A stretch of 64,000 bases of DNA from Rhodococcus sp. 06-462-5. GTDB taxonomy: Bacteria > Actinomycetota > Actinomycetes > Mycobacteriales > Mycobacteriaceae. Below are positions 41,681-50,156 of the stretch, in pieces; position 1 is the first letter of the stretch; each line of letters starts with the position of its first letter. The stretch lies in the NCBI RefSeq assembly GCF_002258315.1, contig NZ_NOYD01000061.1, forward strand, positions 1 to 64,000, written 5' to 3'. A program made the translations under genes and the position numbers. The notes under the pieces are model-generated. The model was given only the letters and a program-made list of their open reading frames with translations. It was not told where the DNA came from and did no database searches.

Positions 41681-43165
41681 ATGTCCGAAGTATGGTTTCT
41701 CACCGGCAGTCAAAGCCTCTACGGCCCCGAGACCCTCGATCAGGTAGCCGTCCAGTCTCGCGAGATCGCGGACAAACTCGATGCGGCACTTCCCGTCTCG
41801 GTGGTATGGAAGCCGGTGTTGCTCGACGCGTCGTCCATCCTGCGCTGCATGCGCGAGGCGAACGCCGCCGACGAATGCGTGGGTGTGGTGACCTGGATGC
41901 ACACCTTCTCCCCCGCCAAGATGTGGATTGCCGGGCTCGACGCGTTGGACGTGCCGCTGCTCCACCTGCACACGCAGGCCGGAATGTCGTTGCCGTGGTC
42001 GACGATCGACATGGAGTTCATGAATCTCAACCAGGCCGCGCACGGCGACCGCGAGTTCGGGCACGTCGAATCTCGGGTGGGTGTTCTGCGCACGATCGTG
42101 GCAGGTCACGTCGACAATCCCGCGGTGATCGAGCGAGCCGAACAGTGGGTGCGAGCAGCTCTCGGCCGCGCGGAGCTGAGGTCGCTGCGCCTGGCACGTT
42201 TCGGCGACAACATGCGCGACGTCGCAGTGACGGAGGGCGACAAGGTCGAAGCGCAGTTGCGATTCGGAGTCTCCGTCAACACCTACGGCGTCAACGATCT
42301 GGTCGAGGTCGTGGACGGCGTGAGCGACTCGGCCGTGTCCGGCCTCATCGACGAGTACCGGTCGCTGTACGACATCGCACCGAGCCTCGACAAGGACGGT
42401 GACCGCCACGAATCGCTGCGGTACGGCGCCCGCGTCGAAGCGGGCCTACGGCAGTTCCTCACCGAGGGTGGATTCAAGGCCTTCACCACCAACTTCGAGG
42501 ATCTCGGCGGGCTTCGCCAATTGCCAGGTCTCGCGGTGCAGCGCCTCATGGCCGACGGATACGGGTTCGGCGGTGAGGGCGACTGGAAGACCTCGATGTT
42601 GTTGCGCGCCATGAAGGTGATGGCCGAGGGTCTCGACGGTGGAACGTCGTTCATGGAGGACTACACCTACAACCTCGTCCCGGGGGCAGAGAAGATCCTC
42701 GGCGCGCACATGCTCGAAGTGTGTCCCTCGATCACCGACTCCCGGCCCACCCTGGAGATCCATCCCCTGTCCATCGGTGGCCGCGAAGACCCGGTGCGTC
42801 TGCGCTTCACCGCCGACCCCGGCCACGGCGTGGTCGTCGGACTCTCGGATGTCGGTGAACGATTCCGATTGACGGCCAACGTGATCGACGTCGTCGAGCC
42901 CGACGAGGCACTGCCGAAGCTGCCGGTCGCCTGCGCCGTATGGGAACCGCAGCCCTCACTCGCGGTGTCGGCGGAATCCTGGCTGACGGCCGGTGCGCCC
43001 CACCACACGGTTCTGAGTACCGCGATCGGTTTGCCGGTGCTGGAGGCATTCTCGGACATGATCGGCGTCGAGTTGCTCACCATCGATTCCGACACCACGA
43101 CACGAGGATTCCAACAGACACTGCGATGGAACGCGGCGTATCACCGACTCGCAGCGAGGTTGTGA
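41681..43165 (+). CDS. araA: L-arabinose isomerase
   Basis: A 494-residue isomerase of normal length, converting L-arabinose to L-ribulose. It starts [12 protein letters not shown] and has [39 protein letters not shown] and HMLEVCPS, with the late catalytic HH in GAPHHTVLS. The conserved Glu and His residues of the family are present. GGAGG lies 7 nt before the ATG. It is the third gene of the araBDA operon. No arabinose transporter or regulator is in the window, so uptake must be encoded elsewhere. Confidence 0.95.
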   Translation: MSEVWFLTGSQSLYGPETLDQVAVQSREIADKLDAALPVSVVWKPVLLDASSILRCMREANAADECVGVVTWMHTFSPAKMWIAGLDALDVPLLHLHTQAGMSLPWSTIDMEFMNLNQAAHGDREFGHVESRVGVLRTIVAGHVDNPAVIERAEQWVRAALGRAELRSLRLARFGDNMRDVAVTEGDKVEAQLRFGVSVNTYGVNDLVEVVDGVSDSAVSGLIDEYRSLYDIAPSLDKDGDRHESLRYGARVEAGLRQFLTEGGFKAFTTNFEDLGGLRQLPGLAVQRLMADGYGFGGEGDWKTSMLLRAMKVMAEGLDGGTSFMEDYTYNLVPGAEKILGAHMLEVCPSITDSRPTLEIHPLSIGGREDPVRLRFTADPGHGVVVGLSDVGERFRLTANVIDVVEPDEALPKLPVACAVWEPQPSLAVSAESWLTAGAPHHTVLSTAIGLPVLEAFSDMIGVELLTIDSDTTTRGFQQTLRWNAAYHRLAARL

Positions 43166-43174
43166 GGTCGGCGA

Positions 43175-44122
43175 TCATCCATGTCGTCTGCGATATTCCT
43201 GCTCGGCTCCTGGGTGGAGGGGAATGCCGCCGGTCATGACGAGCGACCGCGCGTCGAGAAATTGGCTGCCGATCGCCTGACCGGGAACGAGGTCGGACGA
43301 CTGATCGAGAAGCACACCCACCAGTGCGGCGACCACGAGGTCCGGCACATCCGGATGTGCCAGCAGGAGATTCGGAATGCCGACGGTAGTGACCTCCGGA
43401 TGTTCGCCGTACACGTTCGCCGGCACCCGCACCGCCTCGTACGCGGTACCGAATTCTCGTCTCAGATCAGCGACGACGGTGCCGAGATCGAGTAGCCGAA
43501 TCGCAGCTCGAGGCCGAGCAAATGCCGGAGTCGGCAACCCGCCCGCCCACATCACGGCGTCGACTTCGTTGCTCGACAGGGCATCTGCCGCTGAGCTCAT
43601 CGGCAGCTGAACCTGTTCGACAGCACCGCCTTCCGCCAAACCCGCTGCGCGGAGGACTCGCTGAGACACTTCGGTAGCACCGGATCCCGGGGCACCGATG
43701 CTCACGTTTCGCCCTCGCAGATCGTCCATGGACTCGATAGCCGAGTCTGCTCGCACGGCCACTTGAAAGTAGTTCTCGTAGACGCACCCGACCGCCGTCA
43801 GCTCTGCGCTCGGATGACTGTAGGCGGCGTCCATGAGAGTCAGCGCCAGCTCGGCCTGCCGAGAACCCAACGCCTCGAGGTTGTCGACCGAGCCGGCCGT
43901 CGTGAGCGGAACGACTTCGGCGACATCGGTTTCGGCGGCAGCGTCGGACAGAAGTCCGGCGAACTCCCAGAAGAAGCCGCCGACCTCGCCTGCCGCGAGC
44001 CGCAGCTGCATCGGCGGGTCCGAGGTGCAGGCACCCACGACCGCAGCACTCAGTGCCAACAGACCGGCCTGCAGCGCCGTTCTACGTGAGAACGACGCTG
44101 CGGGCTCGGCCATGTCAGTCAC
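43175..44122 (-). CDS. TAXI-type TRAP solute-binding lipoprotein, orphan
   Basis: A 315-residue substrate-binding protein of the TAXI family (LRLAAGEVGGFFWEFAGLL, TTAGSVDNLEALGSRQAELAL, IGAPGSGATEVSQRVL). It has a twin-arginine signal SRRTALQAGLLALSAAVVGAC with a lipobox VGAC, so it is a Tat-exported lipoprotein. Usually TAXI proteins feed a DctQM membrane pair; none is here. Instead it follows an MHS transporter by 16 nt, in a block with a two-component system, so it may be a sensor or a feeder for that transporter. GTG 44122 is taken as the start. Confidence 0.86.
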   Translation of the reverse strand: MTDMAEPAASFSRRTALQAGLLALSAAVVGACTSDPPMQLRLAAGEVGGFFWEFAGLLSDAAAETDVAEVVPLTTAGSVDNLEALGSRQAELALTLMDAAYSHPSAELTAVGCVYENYFQVAVRADSAIESMDDLRGRNVSIGAPGSGATEVSQRVLRAAGLAEGGAVEQVQLPMSSAADALSSNEVDAVMWAGGLPTPAFARPRAAIRLLDLGTVVADLRREFGTAYEAVRVPANVYGEHPEVTTVGIPNLLLAHPDVPDLVVAALVGVLLDQSSDLVPGQAIGSQFLDARSLVMTGGIPLHPGAEQEYRRRHG

Positions 44123-44138
44123 TGTAAGGCGTGGCAGG

Positions 44139-45503
44139 TCACTGGAACGCTCGACCCTGCTCTCGGTCGAGCACGGTCTCGGACTTGTTGCGCAGTACGA
44201 AGATGTACACCAGCAGCGAGACTGCGATCACGACCGTGACGTAGAGGATGAACCAACCCACGTGCCCGCCGTTCTTCGCGGCTTGATAGATCAACGGCGC
44301 TGTACCACCGAAGGCCGAGTTGGCGAGTGCGTATCCCAGGCCGACGCCGAGTGCACGGACGTGCGAGGGGAACAGCTCCGCTTTGACGATCGCATTGATC
44401 GAGGTGTAGCCGGTGAGGATGACGTAACCGACGCACACCAGTGCGAGCGACTGCACCACCGACGTCGCCGTCGGCAGGTACGTGATCAGTACGTAGGTGT
44501 ACAGCACGCCTCCGATCCCGAAGAAGACGAGCAGCGGCTTGCGGCCCACCTTGTCGCTGATCATTCCGCCGATGGGCTGCAGCAGCATGAGGAAGACCAG
44601 ACCGGCGAGGTTGATCCAGGTACCGGTCATCCCCCGGTCCTCGTACGCGGTCTTGACCATCGAGGGTGCGTTGACGCTGTAGGTGTAGAACGCGATGGTG
44701 CCACCGGCCGTCACCATGAAGCAGATGACCAGTGCCCGCCAGTGGTTGGCGACCAACTCCTTCAGGGAACCGGAGGCTTTGTCCGCACCGCTGCGAACGG
44801 CGTCGAGCTGATCCTCGGTCAAAGATTCGTCCATGCTGCGGCGCAGCCAGAAGACCACCACTGCCGCGACTCCGCCGATGAAGAAGGCTATGCGCCAGCC
44901 GAACTCCTCGATCTGTTCGCGCTCGAGGAACACCTGCATGAGCAACAGAGTCACCTGTGCGAGCACATGTCCACCGACGAGGGTGACGTATTGGAACGAG
45001 GAGAAGAATCCCCGACGCTCGCGCGTGGCGGCCTCGGACATGTACGTCGCCGACGCACCGTACTCACCACCGGTGGCGAAGCCCTGAACCAGACGGCACA
45101 GGATCAGGATCACGGCGGCCCATACGCCGATGCTCTCCCGTCCCGGAGTGAACGCGATGACCAGCGAGCACGCAGCCATCATCGAGACGCTGAACGTCAG
45201 CGCAGCCCTTCGCCCGTTGCGATCGGCATACCGGCCGAAGAACCACGACCCCACCGGTCGCATCAAGAACGTGACCGCAAAGATCCCGTACACGTAGATG
45301 GTCGAATTCTTGTCGGCGGAGTCGAAGAACTGATTCTCGAAATACGTCGCGAAGACGGTGTAGACGTACACGTCGTACCACTCGACGAGATTTCCGGACG
45401 ACCCCCGCAACGTGTTGAAGACGGCACGGCGGGTGGCAGCGCGAGAGGAAACGGGTGGACTCGGGAGCGTCGAACCGGTGATCGAGGTGGCCTCGTTGGC
45501 CAT
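44139..45503 (-). CDS. MFS transporter, metabolite:H+ symporter type (KgtP-like)
   Basis: A 454-residue 12-helix permease of the MHS group, with TM1 SGNLVEWYDVYVYTVFA, the loop FFGRYADRNGRRAAL and QGFATGGEYGASATYMSEAA, and GGMISDKVGRKPLLV. These import dicarboxylates such as 2-oxoglutarate, or citrate. AAGGACC precedes the ATG at 45503. It lies in the minus-strand block after the histidine kinase; a CRP-type site and a dyad lie in the 125-bp gap upstream, so it has its own regulated promoter. Confidence 0.9.
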   Translation of the reverse strand: MANEATSITGSTLPSPPVSSRAATRRAVFNTLRGSSGNLVEWYDVYVYTVFATYFENQFFDSADKNSTIYVYGIFAVTFLMRPVGSWFFGRYADRNGRRAALTFSVSMMAACSLVIAFTPGRESIGVWAAVILILCRLVQGFATGGEYGASATYMSEAATRERRGFFSSFQYVTLVGGHVLAQVTLLLMQVFLEREQIEEFGWRIAFFIGGVAAVVVFWLRRSMDESLTEDQLDAVRSGADKASGSLKELVANHWRALVICFMVTAGGTIAFYTYSVNAPSMVKTAYEDRGMTGTWINLAGLVFLMLLQPIGGMISDKVGRKPLLVFFGIGGVLYTYVLITYLPTATSVVQSLALVCVGYVILTGYTSINAIVKAELFPSHVRALGVGLGYALANSAFGGTAPLIYQAAKNGGHVGWFILYVTVVIAVSLLVYIFVLRNKSETVLDREQGRAFQ

Positions 45504-45574
45504 GGTTTGGTCCTTCCACATTCAGCGGGCAATTGGGCTGCCGGTCGACGATCGGCAAACCGAAGCCTCCCTAC

Positions 45575-45590
45575 TGTGACGGCAAGCACA
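45575..45590. promoter_or_regulatory. CRP/GlxR-type site upstream of the MHS transporter
   Basis: TGTGACGGCAAGCACA differs by one base from the TGTGA-N6-TCACA consensus. It is 72 nt upstream of the transporter start, consistent with catabolite control of carboxylate uptake. Confidence 0.5.
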
Positions 45591-45613
45591 GCCCGGAACC
45601 AAGCCGTTTCGGA

Positions 45614-45636
45614 TTTCCTAACACTCCCTTAGGAAA
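45614..45636. promoter_or_regulatory. Dyad TTTCCTAA-N7-TTAGGAAA at the kinase/transporter boundary
   Basis: A perfect 8-bp inverted repeat whose right arm includes the stop codon of the histidine kinase. It sits upstream of the transporter and is a plausible binding site for the response regulator made by the same block. A terminator role is less likely, because the stem is AT-rich and no T-run follows. Confidence 0.45.
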
Positions 45637-47029
45637 CGACCCTCGGGAGCCGCAGCTCGATCTGCAGTCCCACTGGTCGACGCTTGAGGACTCGAAGGGA
45701 TCCGCCGGCTCGCTCGGTCAGGGCGTGGACGATCGACAGACCCAGACCGGTGCCGTCGCCGTGCGTACCGGACGCTCGATAGAACCGATCGACGACCTTG
45801 CCGAGTTCGTCTGCGGGCACGCCAGGTCCGTTGTCGGACAACCACATCGTGACGTCCACGTCACTGCTTCGGTAGTCGATCTCGATGCCGGAGCCGGAAC
45901 CGGCGTACTTGGTTGCATTGCTCAGCAGAGCGTCGAGAATTCGAGTCAGGTCGTCCTCGGACATCGCAACTCGACAATCCGCATCGGCATCCGGCTCCGA
46001 GACGTGAACCGTCATTCCCGCCACGACGATCGTGCTCGACCAGAATTCGACTCGATCTGCGACAACCGCACCGAGATCACACCCTGAAGATCGAGTCCTC
46101 GCCGGGGTTTCGGCAGCTGCGAGAACGAGCAGACCTTCCACCACGGAGCTCAAGCGATCCACCTCGAGCGTGGTCCTCGAGTGCGCATCGGTTGCCGAAT
46201 CCGGCACCCGCATTCCCAGAATGTCCATCCGGATTCGCAACGCTGCCAGTGGGTTCCGGAGCGCATGGGCGGTGTCGGCCACCAATCGACGTTGCGCAGC
46301 GGTCGCGGCCTCGACGTCGTCCGCCATGGCCTCGAAGGCACTGGAGAGCTCACGCACCTCCGGTGGCCCGACGTAGGGCACCGGCTCGAGTCGTTGCGAT
46401 CCCTCGACCGACACCTGATCGTGAAACTTGTCGCCGAACGAATGAACTCGCGAGGACAATGCGCTCAGCGGACGAACGACCCAGCGTGACAACGCAACAG
46501 CGATCACCGCGACCGTCGCGAGAATCAGCAGGGCACCGACAGCGATGACCACCCAGGCAATGGCGACGTCCCTGCGCGCAGAATCGGTGGACGCCTCGAG
46601 CACCACTGCGCCGTCCACTTGCGTTCCCCCACCGACCGGGGCGGCGATCAACACCGAGGAAGCCGACCACGGCGTCAGACTCGACGGTAGGTCGCCGCGC
46701 TGATTGCGCAACGCTCCTGCCACCGCCTGCTGGACGTCGGCACGCTGCAACTCCAGGCCGGACGTCGCCCGCGCCCCTCCGGTGCGATCGACGACGGCAA
46801 CGCCCTCGTCGTACAGACTGTTGTAGCGCTGCAACGATTCTCGAATCCGGTCTACGCCGGACTCGTCTTCTCGCGAGCTGAGTTCTGCAAAGAACGATGC
46901 TGCCGCGGCCCGATTCTCGCCGAATCGTTGGGCCCGTTCGCGGCCGACCAACAGCGCGAGGGGAACCGACAGAGCAAGCACGACGACGGTGGAGTAGATC
47001 ATCAACACCAACAGGACACGCCGCCGCAC
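45629..47029 (-). CDS. Two-component sensor histidine kinase
   Basis: A 466-residue membrane kinase with TM helices at about 5-29 and 155-183, an extracytoplasmic sensor between, HAMP-like linker, phospho-acceptor His255 in DTAHALRNPLAAL, N-box LLSNATKYA, and G boxes DNGPGVP and GTGLGLSIV. It resembles the TctE class for carboxylate sensing. It starts 1 nt after the response regulator stop. The periplasmic sensor may contact the TAXI lipoprotein encoded downstream; that is inference. Confidence 0.88.
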   Translation of the reverse strand: MRRRVLLVLMIYSTVVVLALSVPLALLVGRERAQRFGENRAAAASFFAELSSREDESGVDRIRESLQRYNSLYDEGVAVVDRTGGARATSGLELQRADVQQAVAGALRNQRGDLPSSLTPWSASSVLIAAPVGGGTQVDGAVVLEASTDSARRDVAIAWVVIAVGALLILATVAVIAVALSRWVVRPLSALSSRVHSFGDKFHDQVSVEGSQRLEPVPYVGPPEVRELSSAFEAMADDVEAATAAQRRLVADTAHALRNPLAALRIRMDILGMRVPDSATDAHSRTTLEVDRLSSVVEGLLVLAAAETPARTRSSGCDLGAVVADRVEFWSSTIVVAGMTVHVSEPDADADCRVAMSEDDLTRILDALLSNATKYAGSGSGIEIDYRSSDVDVTMWLSDNGPGVPADELGKVVDRFYRASGTHGDGTGLGLSIVHALTERAGGSLRVLKRRPVGLQIELRLPRVVS

Positions 47030-47030
47030 G

Positions 47031-47690
47031 TCAGGTATCCCAGCGGTAGCCGAAGCCGCGGATGGTGACGATGGCACCCGGGCGAGCGAGCTTGGAACGC
47101 AACGCCGTCATGTGGACGTCGAGCGTTCGTGAAATCGCAACATAGGCGTCACCCCAGATGGCATCCATCAACTGTTCCCGGCTCACGGCTTCGCCGCGTC
47201 GCGTCACGAGATGGGCCAACAGGTCGAACTCTTTGGTGGTCAGCGCAACAGCGCGTCCGCCCACTTCGACGGCACGGCCGGAGAGATCGACGACGACGTC
47301 ACCGAGTGTCAGCCTGTCCGCCGAGGGTTCGGTCGCCGCGCTTCGACGATGAGCGGCCACCTCGAGTCTCGCGTGCAATTCACCCAATCGAGCCGGCTTG
47401 ACGACGTAGTCGTCGGCACCGCCACGCAGAGCCCGCACCACCGAGCGCTCGTCGTCCCGCGCCGTCAACACCACCACCGGAACCGAACTCAGCGTCCTGA
47501 GCTTCCGGAGAACTTCCAGGCCATCCATGTCGGGCAGTCCGAGATCGAGCAGCACGACATCCATCTCGTGATAGCCGAGCAGGGCGTCGGCACCGCGGCG
47601 CATGCGGACAGGCGTGTGCCCGACCTCGGTCAACGCGTCCACCAACGCGTCACCGAGTCCGTCGTCGTCCTCCACCACAGCTATTCGCAT
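47031..47690 (-). CDS. OmpR-family response regulator
   Basis: A 219-residue response regulator. The receiver has the acidic pocket EDDDG and phospho-acceptor Asp49 (VVLLDLGLPDMDG), with K in VVKPARL. The winged-helix output has TTKEFDLLAHLV and RTLDVHMTALRSKL. It pairs with the histidine kinase that follows, and its start overlaps the C-terminus of the upstream unknown protein by 41 nt on the same strand. Likely targets are the transporter and TAXI genes. Confidence 0.9.
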   Translation of the reverse strand: MRIAVVEDDDGLGDALVDALTEVGHTPVRMRRGADALLGYHEMDVVLLDLGLPDMDGLEVLRKLRTLSSVPVVVLTARDDERSVVRALRGGADDYVVKPARLGELHARLEVAAHRRSAATEPSADRLTLGDVVVDLSGRAVEVGGRAVALTTKEFDLLAHLVTRRGEAVSREQLMDAIWGDAYVAISRTLDVHMTALRSKLARPGAIVTIRGFGYRWDT

Positions 47691-48453
47691 CGAACTCAAG
47701 ATAGGCCACTGGACGCGCGCGGACGTGACTGTTCACGATCAGGTGTCGTCCGCGGGATGCCGCGGTAGTGAACGCACAGCTGCGGCCCGTGGGAGCACCC
47801 AGTTCGTCAGGCAAGTGTACTTGCGCGAGGTCGGGTGCCAGAGCGATATCGATGACTTGCTCGAGCGTCAGTACACCCTTGGCGTTCACATCGATTCGGC
47901 TGCCGTCGGTCGCGATCGCGACGACGCGAGTCGTGTCCGTGCGGTCCTGGATGTCGAGCACAGTTCCGTCTGATTGCGTCGAGCGCTCGTCGACCACGCC
48001 CGCGAAGCACGGACCGGCCGGCGCGTCGGACATCCCGACGGTGACTGTCAGCGTGCCGGTCCGGTTGCCGACGGTGACGGTTCCGAGCGCGTCGGCCTCG
48101 CCGTCGAGCGACTGCCGTACTGCGACCGCGTCGAAGCCGAAGGTCGGTGCGAACGGTTCGGATTCGACGGTCGCGCCGGTGGGTAGTGCGGCGATCAGGG
48201 CATCGGTCATAGATTGTGCTTTGGAGTCGAATCTCCACGGCACCTCGGAAATGTCGGCGTCGCCCTCGCTGACGAATGCGTAGTTCACTCGCACCGAGTC
48301 CTCGGGCTGAATGACCTCCGCGCAACCTGGGATCGTGATCGGGTCGGGCTGCGGTTCGTGCAGCAGTCCGGCAACAACCGTGCCGACAGCAACGATCCCG
48401 ACGATCACAGCAACCGTCGACCACACCGAGCCCCGTGCGCCTGTCGATGTCAT
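47650..48453 (-). CDS. Membrane-anchored protein of unknown family (short paralogue)
   Basis: A 267-residue protein with one N-terminal TM helix (WSTVAVIVGIVAVGTVVAGLL) and an extracytoplasmic domain. The block after the helix, HEPQPDPITIPGCAEV, matches the longer paralogue at 48796-50010 (HDPVPSIESIPGCDVV). One repeat unit is present with DGTVLDIQD and IDVNAKGVLTLEQV. Two conserved cysteines could form a disulfide (IPGC and PC). I recognise no family. It overlaps the response regulator start by 41 nt, so it is likely the first gene of that block. The last 45 residues have no paralogue match. Confidence 0.72.
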   Translation of the reverse strand: MTSTGARGSVWSTVAVIVGIVAVGTVVAGLLHEPQPDPITIPGCAEVIQPEDSVRVNYAFVSEGDADISEVPWRFDSKAQSMTDALIAALPTGATVESEPFAPTFGFDAVAVRQSLDGEADALGTVTVGNRTGTLTVTVGMSDAPAGPCFAGVVDERSTQSDGTVLDIQDRTDTTRVVAIATDGSRIDVNAKGVLTLEQVIDIALAPDLAQVHLPDELGAPTGRSCAFTTAASRGRHLIVNSHVRARPVAYLEFDANSCGGGRRRTR

Positions 48454-48570
48454 ACGGTCCTTGTCGTTTACTGAACGATGTACGTCGCGGGGTGTAGTTC
48501 TGTGCTCAGTGGGGCACACCCATGAGGTCCAGCTGTTGGCGACCCCTCGCCCCGACCCTGTGGAGACTTC

Positions 48571-48726
48571 ATGACAATGCCGACCGACGCAAGCGATGCA
48601 GTTCCGTCCGAAGGCAGCAACGACGGCCCCCGCGAGCACACCGCCGAGACCGACGCGATCGAGGGCGCACACGTGGACGAGGAGAACGTGCCACATCCTC
48701 CCGAGAATGGGAACATGCACAACTGA
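48571..48726 (+). CDS. Small acidic hydrophilic protein, hypothetical
   Basis: A 51-codon frame MTMPTDASDAVPSEGSN..., rich in D, E, P and N, with no hydrophobic segment. GGAGA precedes the ATG. It is divergent from the short paralogue gene, across 117 bp. Codon use fits the neighbours, but its shortness makes it uncertain. No family is recognised. Confidence 0.45.
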   Translation: MTMPTDASDAVPSEGSNDGPREHTAETDAIEGAHVDEENVPHPPENGNMHN

Positions 48727-48795
48727 ACCGCGAGTCGACGACCATCGCCGTCGACGCCGCTACCGAAGCAACTTGTTCACGCCGATCGCCGGGAC

Positions 48796-50010
48796 CTACA
48801 GATCCAATCCTGGGGCCGATGCGAGCGCGACCAGTGAGTCGGGGTCGATTCCGTCTCCGAAGCTGAACTGCACGAACGTGTTCGACGGGCGGAGCACGCT
48901 CAACCACTCGCTCGGCTGCCCGTCTCGCGGAGTGTCGTCGGAGCGACGAGTCACGACGGTGCCGTCGGGCAGAGTCGACCGACTCACACCGGAGTTGTCC
49001 TGCTCGTCGGTGCTTTGCCGCCCAGTGGTGTCCCTTTTCGATATCTCGATACGCAATTCGGTGGAACCGGTCGGTGTCGATACGTCCACGATGGTGCACG
49101 CACTTCCGCTTCCGGACATCCCGAGAAGCAGATCGCCGATGGCCCGATCGGATTGCACACCAGGAAAGACGACTGCCCACTGATCGGCCAATGACGCGCC
49201 CAAGCGTTCGACCGTATCCTCGGACAGTGGGAGCGTCGGATTCTCTCTGTACGAGCCACAGTCACGAGGCGGTGGCGGCGTTCCCTCGGGAACCTCTGTG
49301 GTGACGCGCAATTGGGTGTTCGCGACGATGCCACGAAGCTCGTCCACCGCCAGCGGGAGCATCGCGTCACTACCTTCGTTCGACGTTCTCGCGTGTACGA
49401 GTGTGTCCGCGTGATATGCGACGGCAGTGCGGCGATGCGTCGGCGCTCCGTCGGAAGAGGACACCGCATCCAACGTGTCGACGACCGTGCCGTCGGGCAG
49501 GGTTGTTCGTTCATCGATCCGCTCCTCGACGCAGGGCGGGATTTCACCGTCCCACTCTTCGACCGATACTCGGAGTGGCGCTCGCGCATCTCCGCGACCG
49601 ACGACGCCGGAGGCCGTACTGTCACCGCTGATATCTTCGACCGTGACTCCCTCCGCGATCTCGACGCCTTCGGGATAGATGTGCATCGGTTGGAACACCA
49701 GAGAATCCGACGGCGGAGCGAACTCCAATTCCACATCGGCGGGAAGAGATTCGATCAGCGCAGTCGACATTGCCGAAGCCTTCGCTGCTGTCAGCCACGG
49801 ATAGTCGGGGTTGTCGTACTGACCCCCGTAAGAACCGATCGAGAACGAAAAGCCCTCCTCTGCAGGAAGAACGACGTCACAACCGGGAATCGACTCGATG
49901 GAGGGCACCGGATCGTGAAGAACTCCGGCAACCACGGTTCCGACGGACACGATCGCGACGACCACCGCGACGTCCATCCACACCCCACCGCGTCGGCTAT
50001 CGATTCGCAC
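48796..50010 (-). CDS. Membrane-anchored protein of unknown family (long paralogue, duplicated unit)
   Basis: A 404-residue protein with an N-terminal TM helix (about 10-31) and a large extracytoplasmic part. Its first 55 residues align directly with the short paralogue (VWMDVAVVVAIVSVGTVVAG, then IPGC). It carries two copies of the core unit: TTLPDGTVVDTLDA near 185 and STLPDGTVVTRRSD near 350, where the paralogue has one. Conserved PC and DC cysteines sit in each. Function is unknown; it may bind something outside the membrane near the two-component system. GTG 50010 matches the paralogue start. Confidence 0.72.
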   Translation of the reverse strand: MRIDSRRGGVWMDVAVVVAIVSVGTVVAGVLHDPVPSIESIPGCDVVLPAEEGFSFSIGSYGGQYDNPDYPWLTAAKASAMSTALIESLPADVELEFAPPSDSLVFQPMHIYPEGVEIAEGVTVEDISGDSTASGVVGRGDARAPLRVSVEEWDGEIPPCVEERIDERTTLPDGTVVDTLDAVSSSDGAPTHRRTAVAYHADTLVHARTSNEGSDAMLPLAVDELRGIVANTQLRVTTEVPEGTPPPPRDCGSYRENPTLPLSEDTVERLGASLADQWAVVFPGVQSDRAIGDLLLGMSGSGSACTIVDVSTPTGSTELRIEISKRDTTGRQSTDEQDNSGVSRSTLPDGTVVTRRSDDTPRDGQPSEWLSVLRPSNTFVQFSFGDGIDPDSLVALASAPGLDL

Positions 50011-50156
50011 ACGTGGAGCCTAGCCTCCGCATCGGGACGTATCGGTCATCTGCGGCACCAGCACTCCAGACACCTCGTGTGACCGACGGACACCGAGAAG
50101 CTGCGACCGAATCGCACTGCTTGCGCGCCCACTCGCGTTGATGCAAGGTGGCTGGC

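Noticed and set aside
45614-45636. TTTCCTAA dyad as a terminator of the histidine kinase
   Set aside because: Stem is short and AT-rich, lies across the stop codon and no T-run follows; an operator is more likely.
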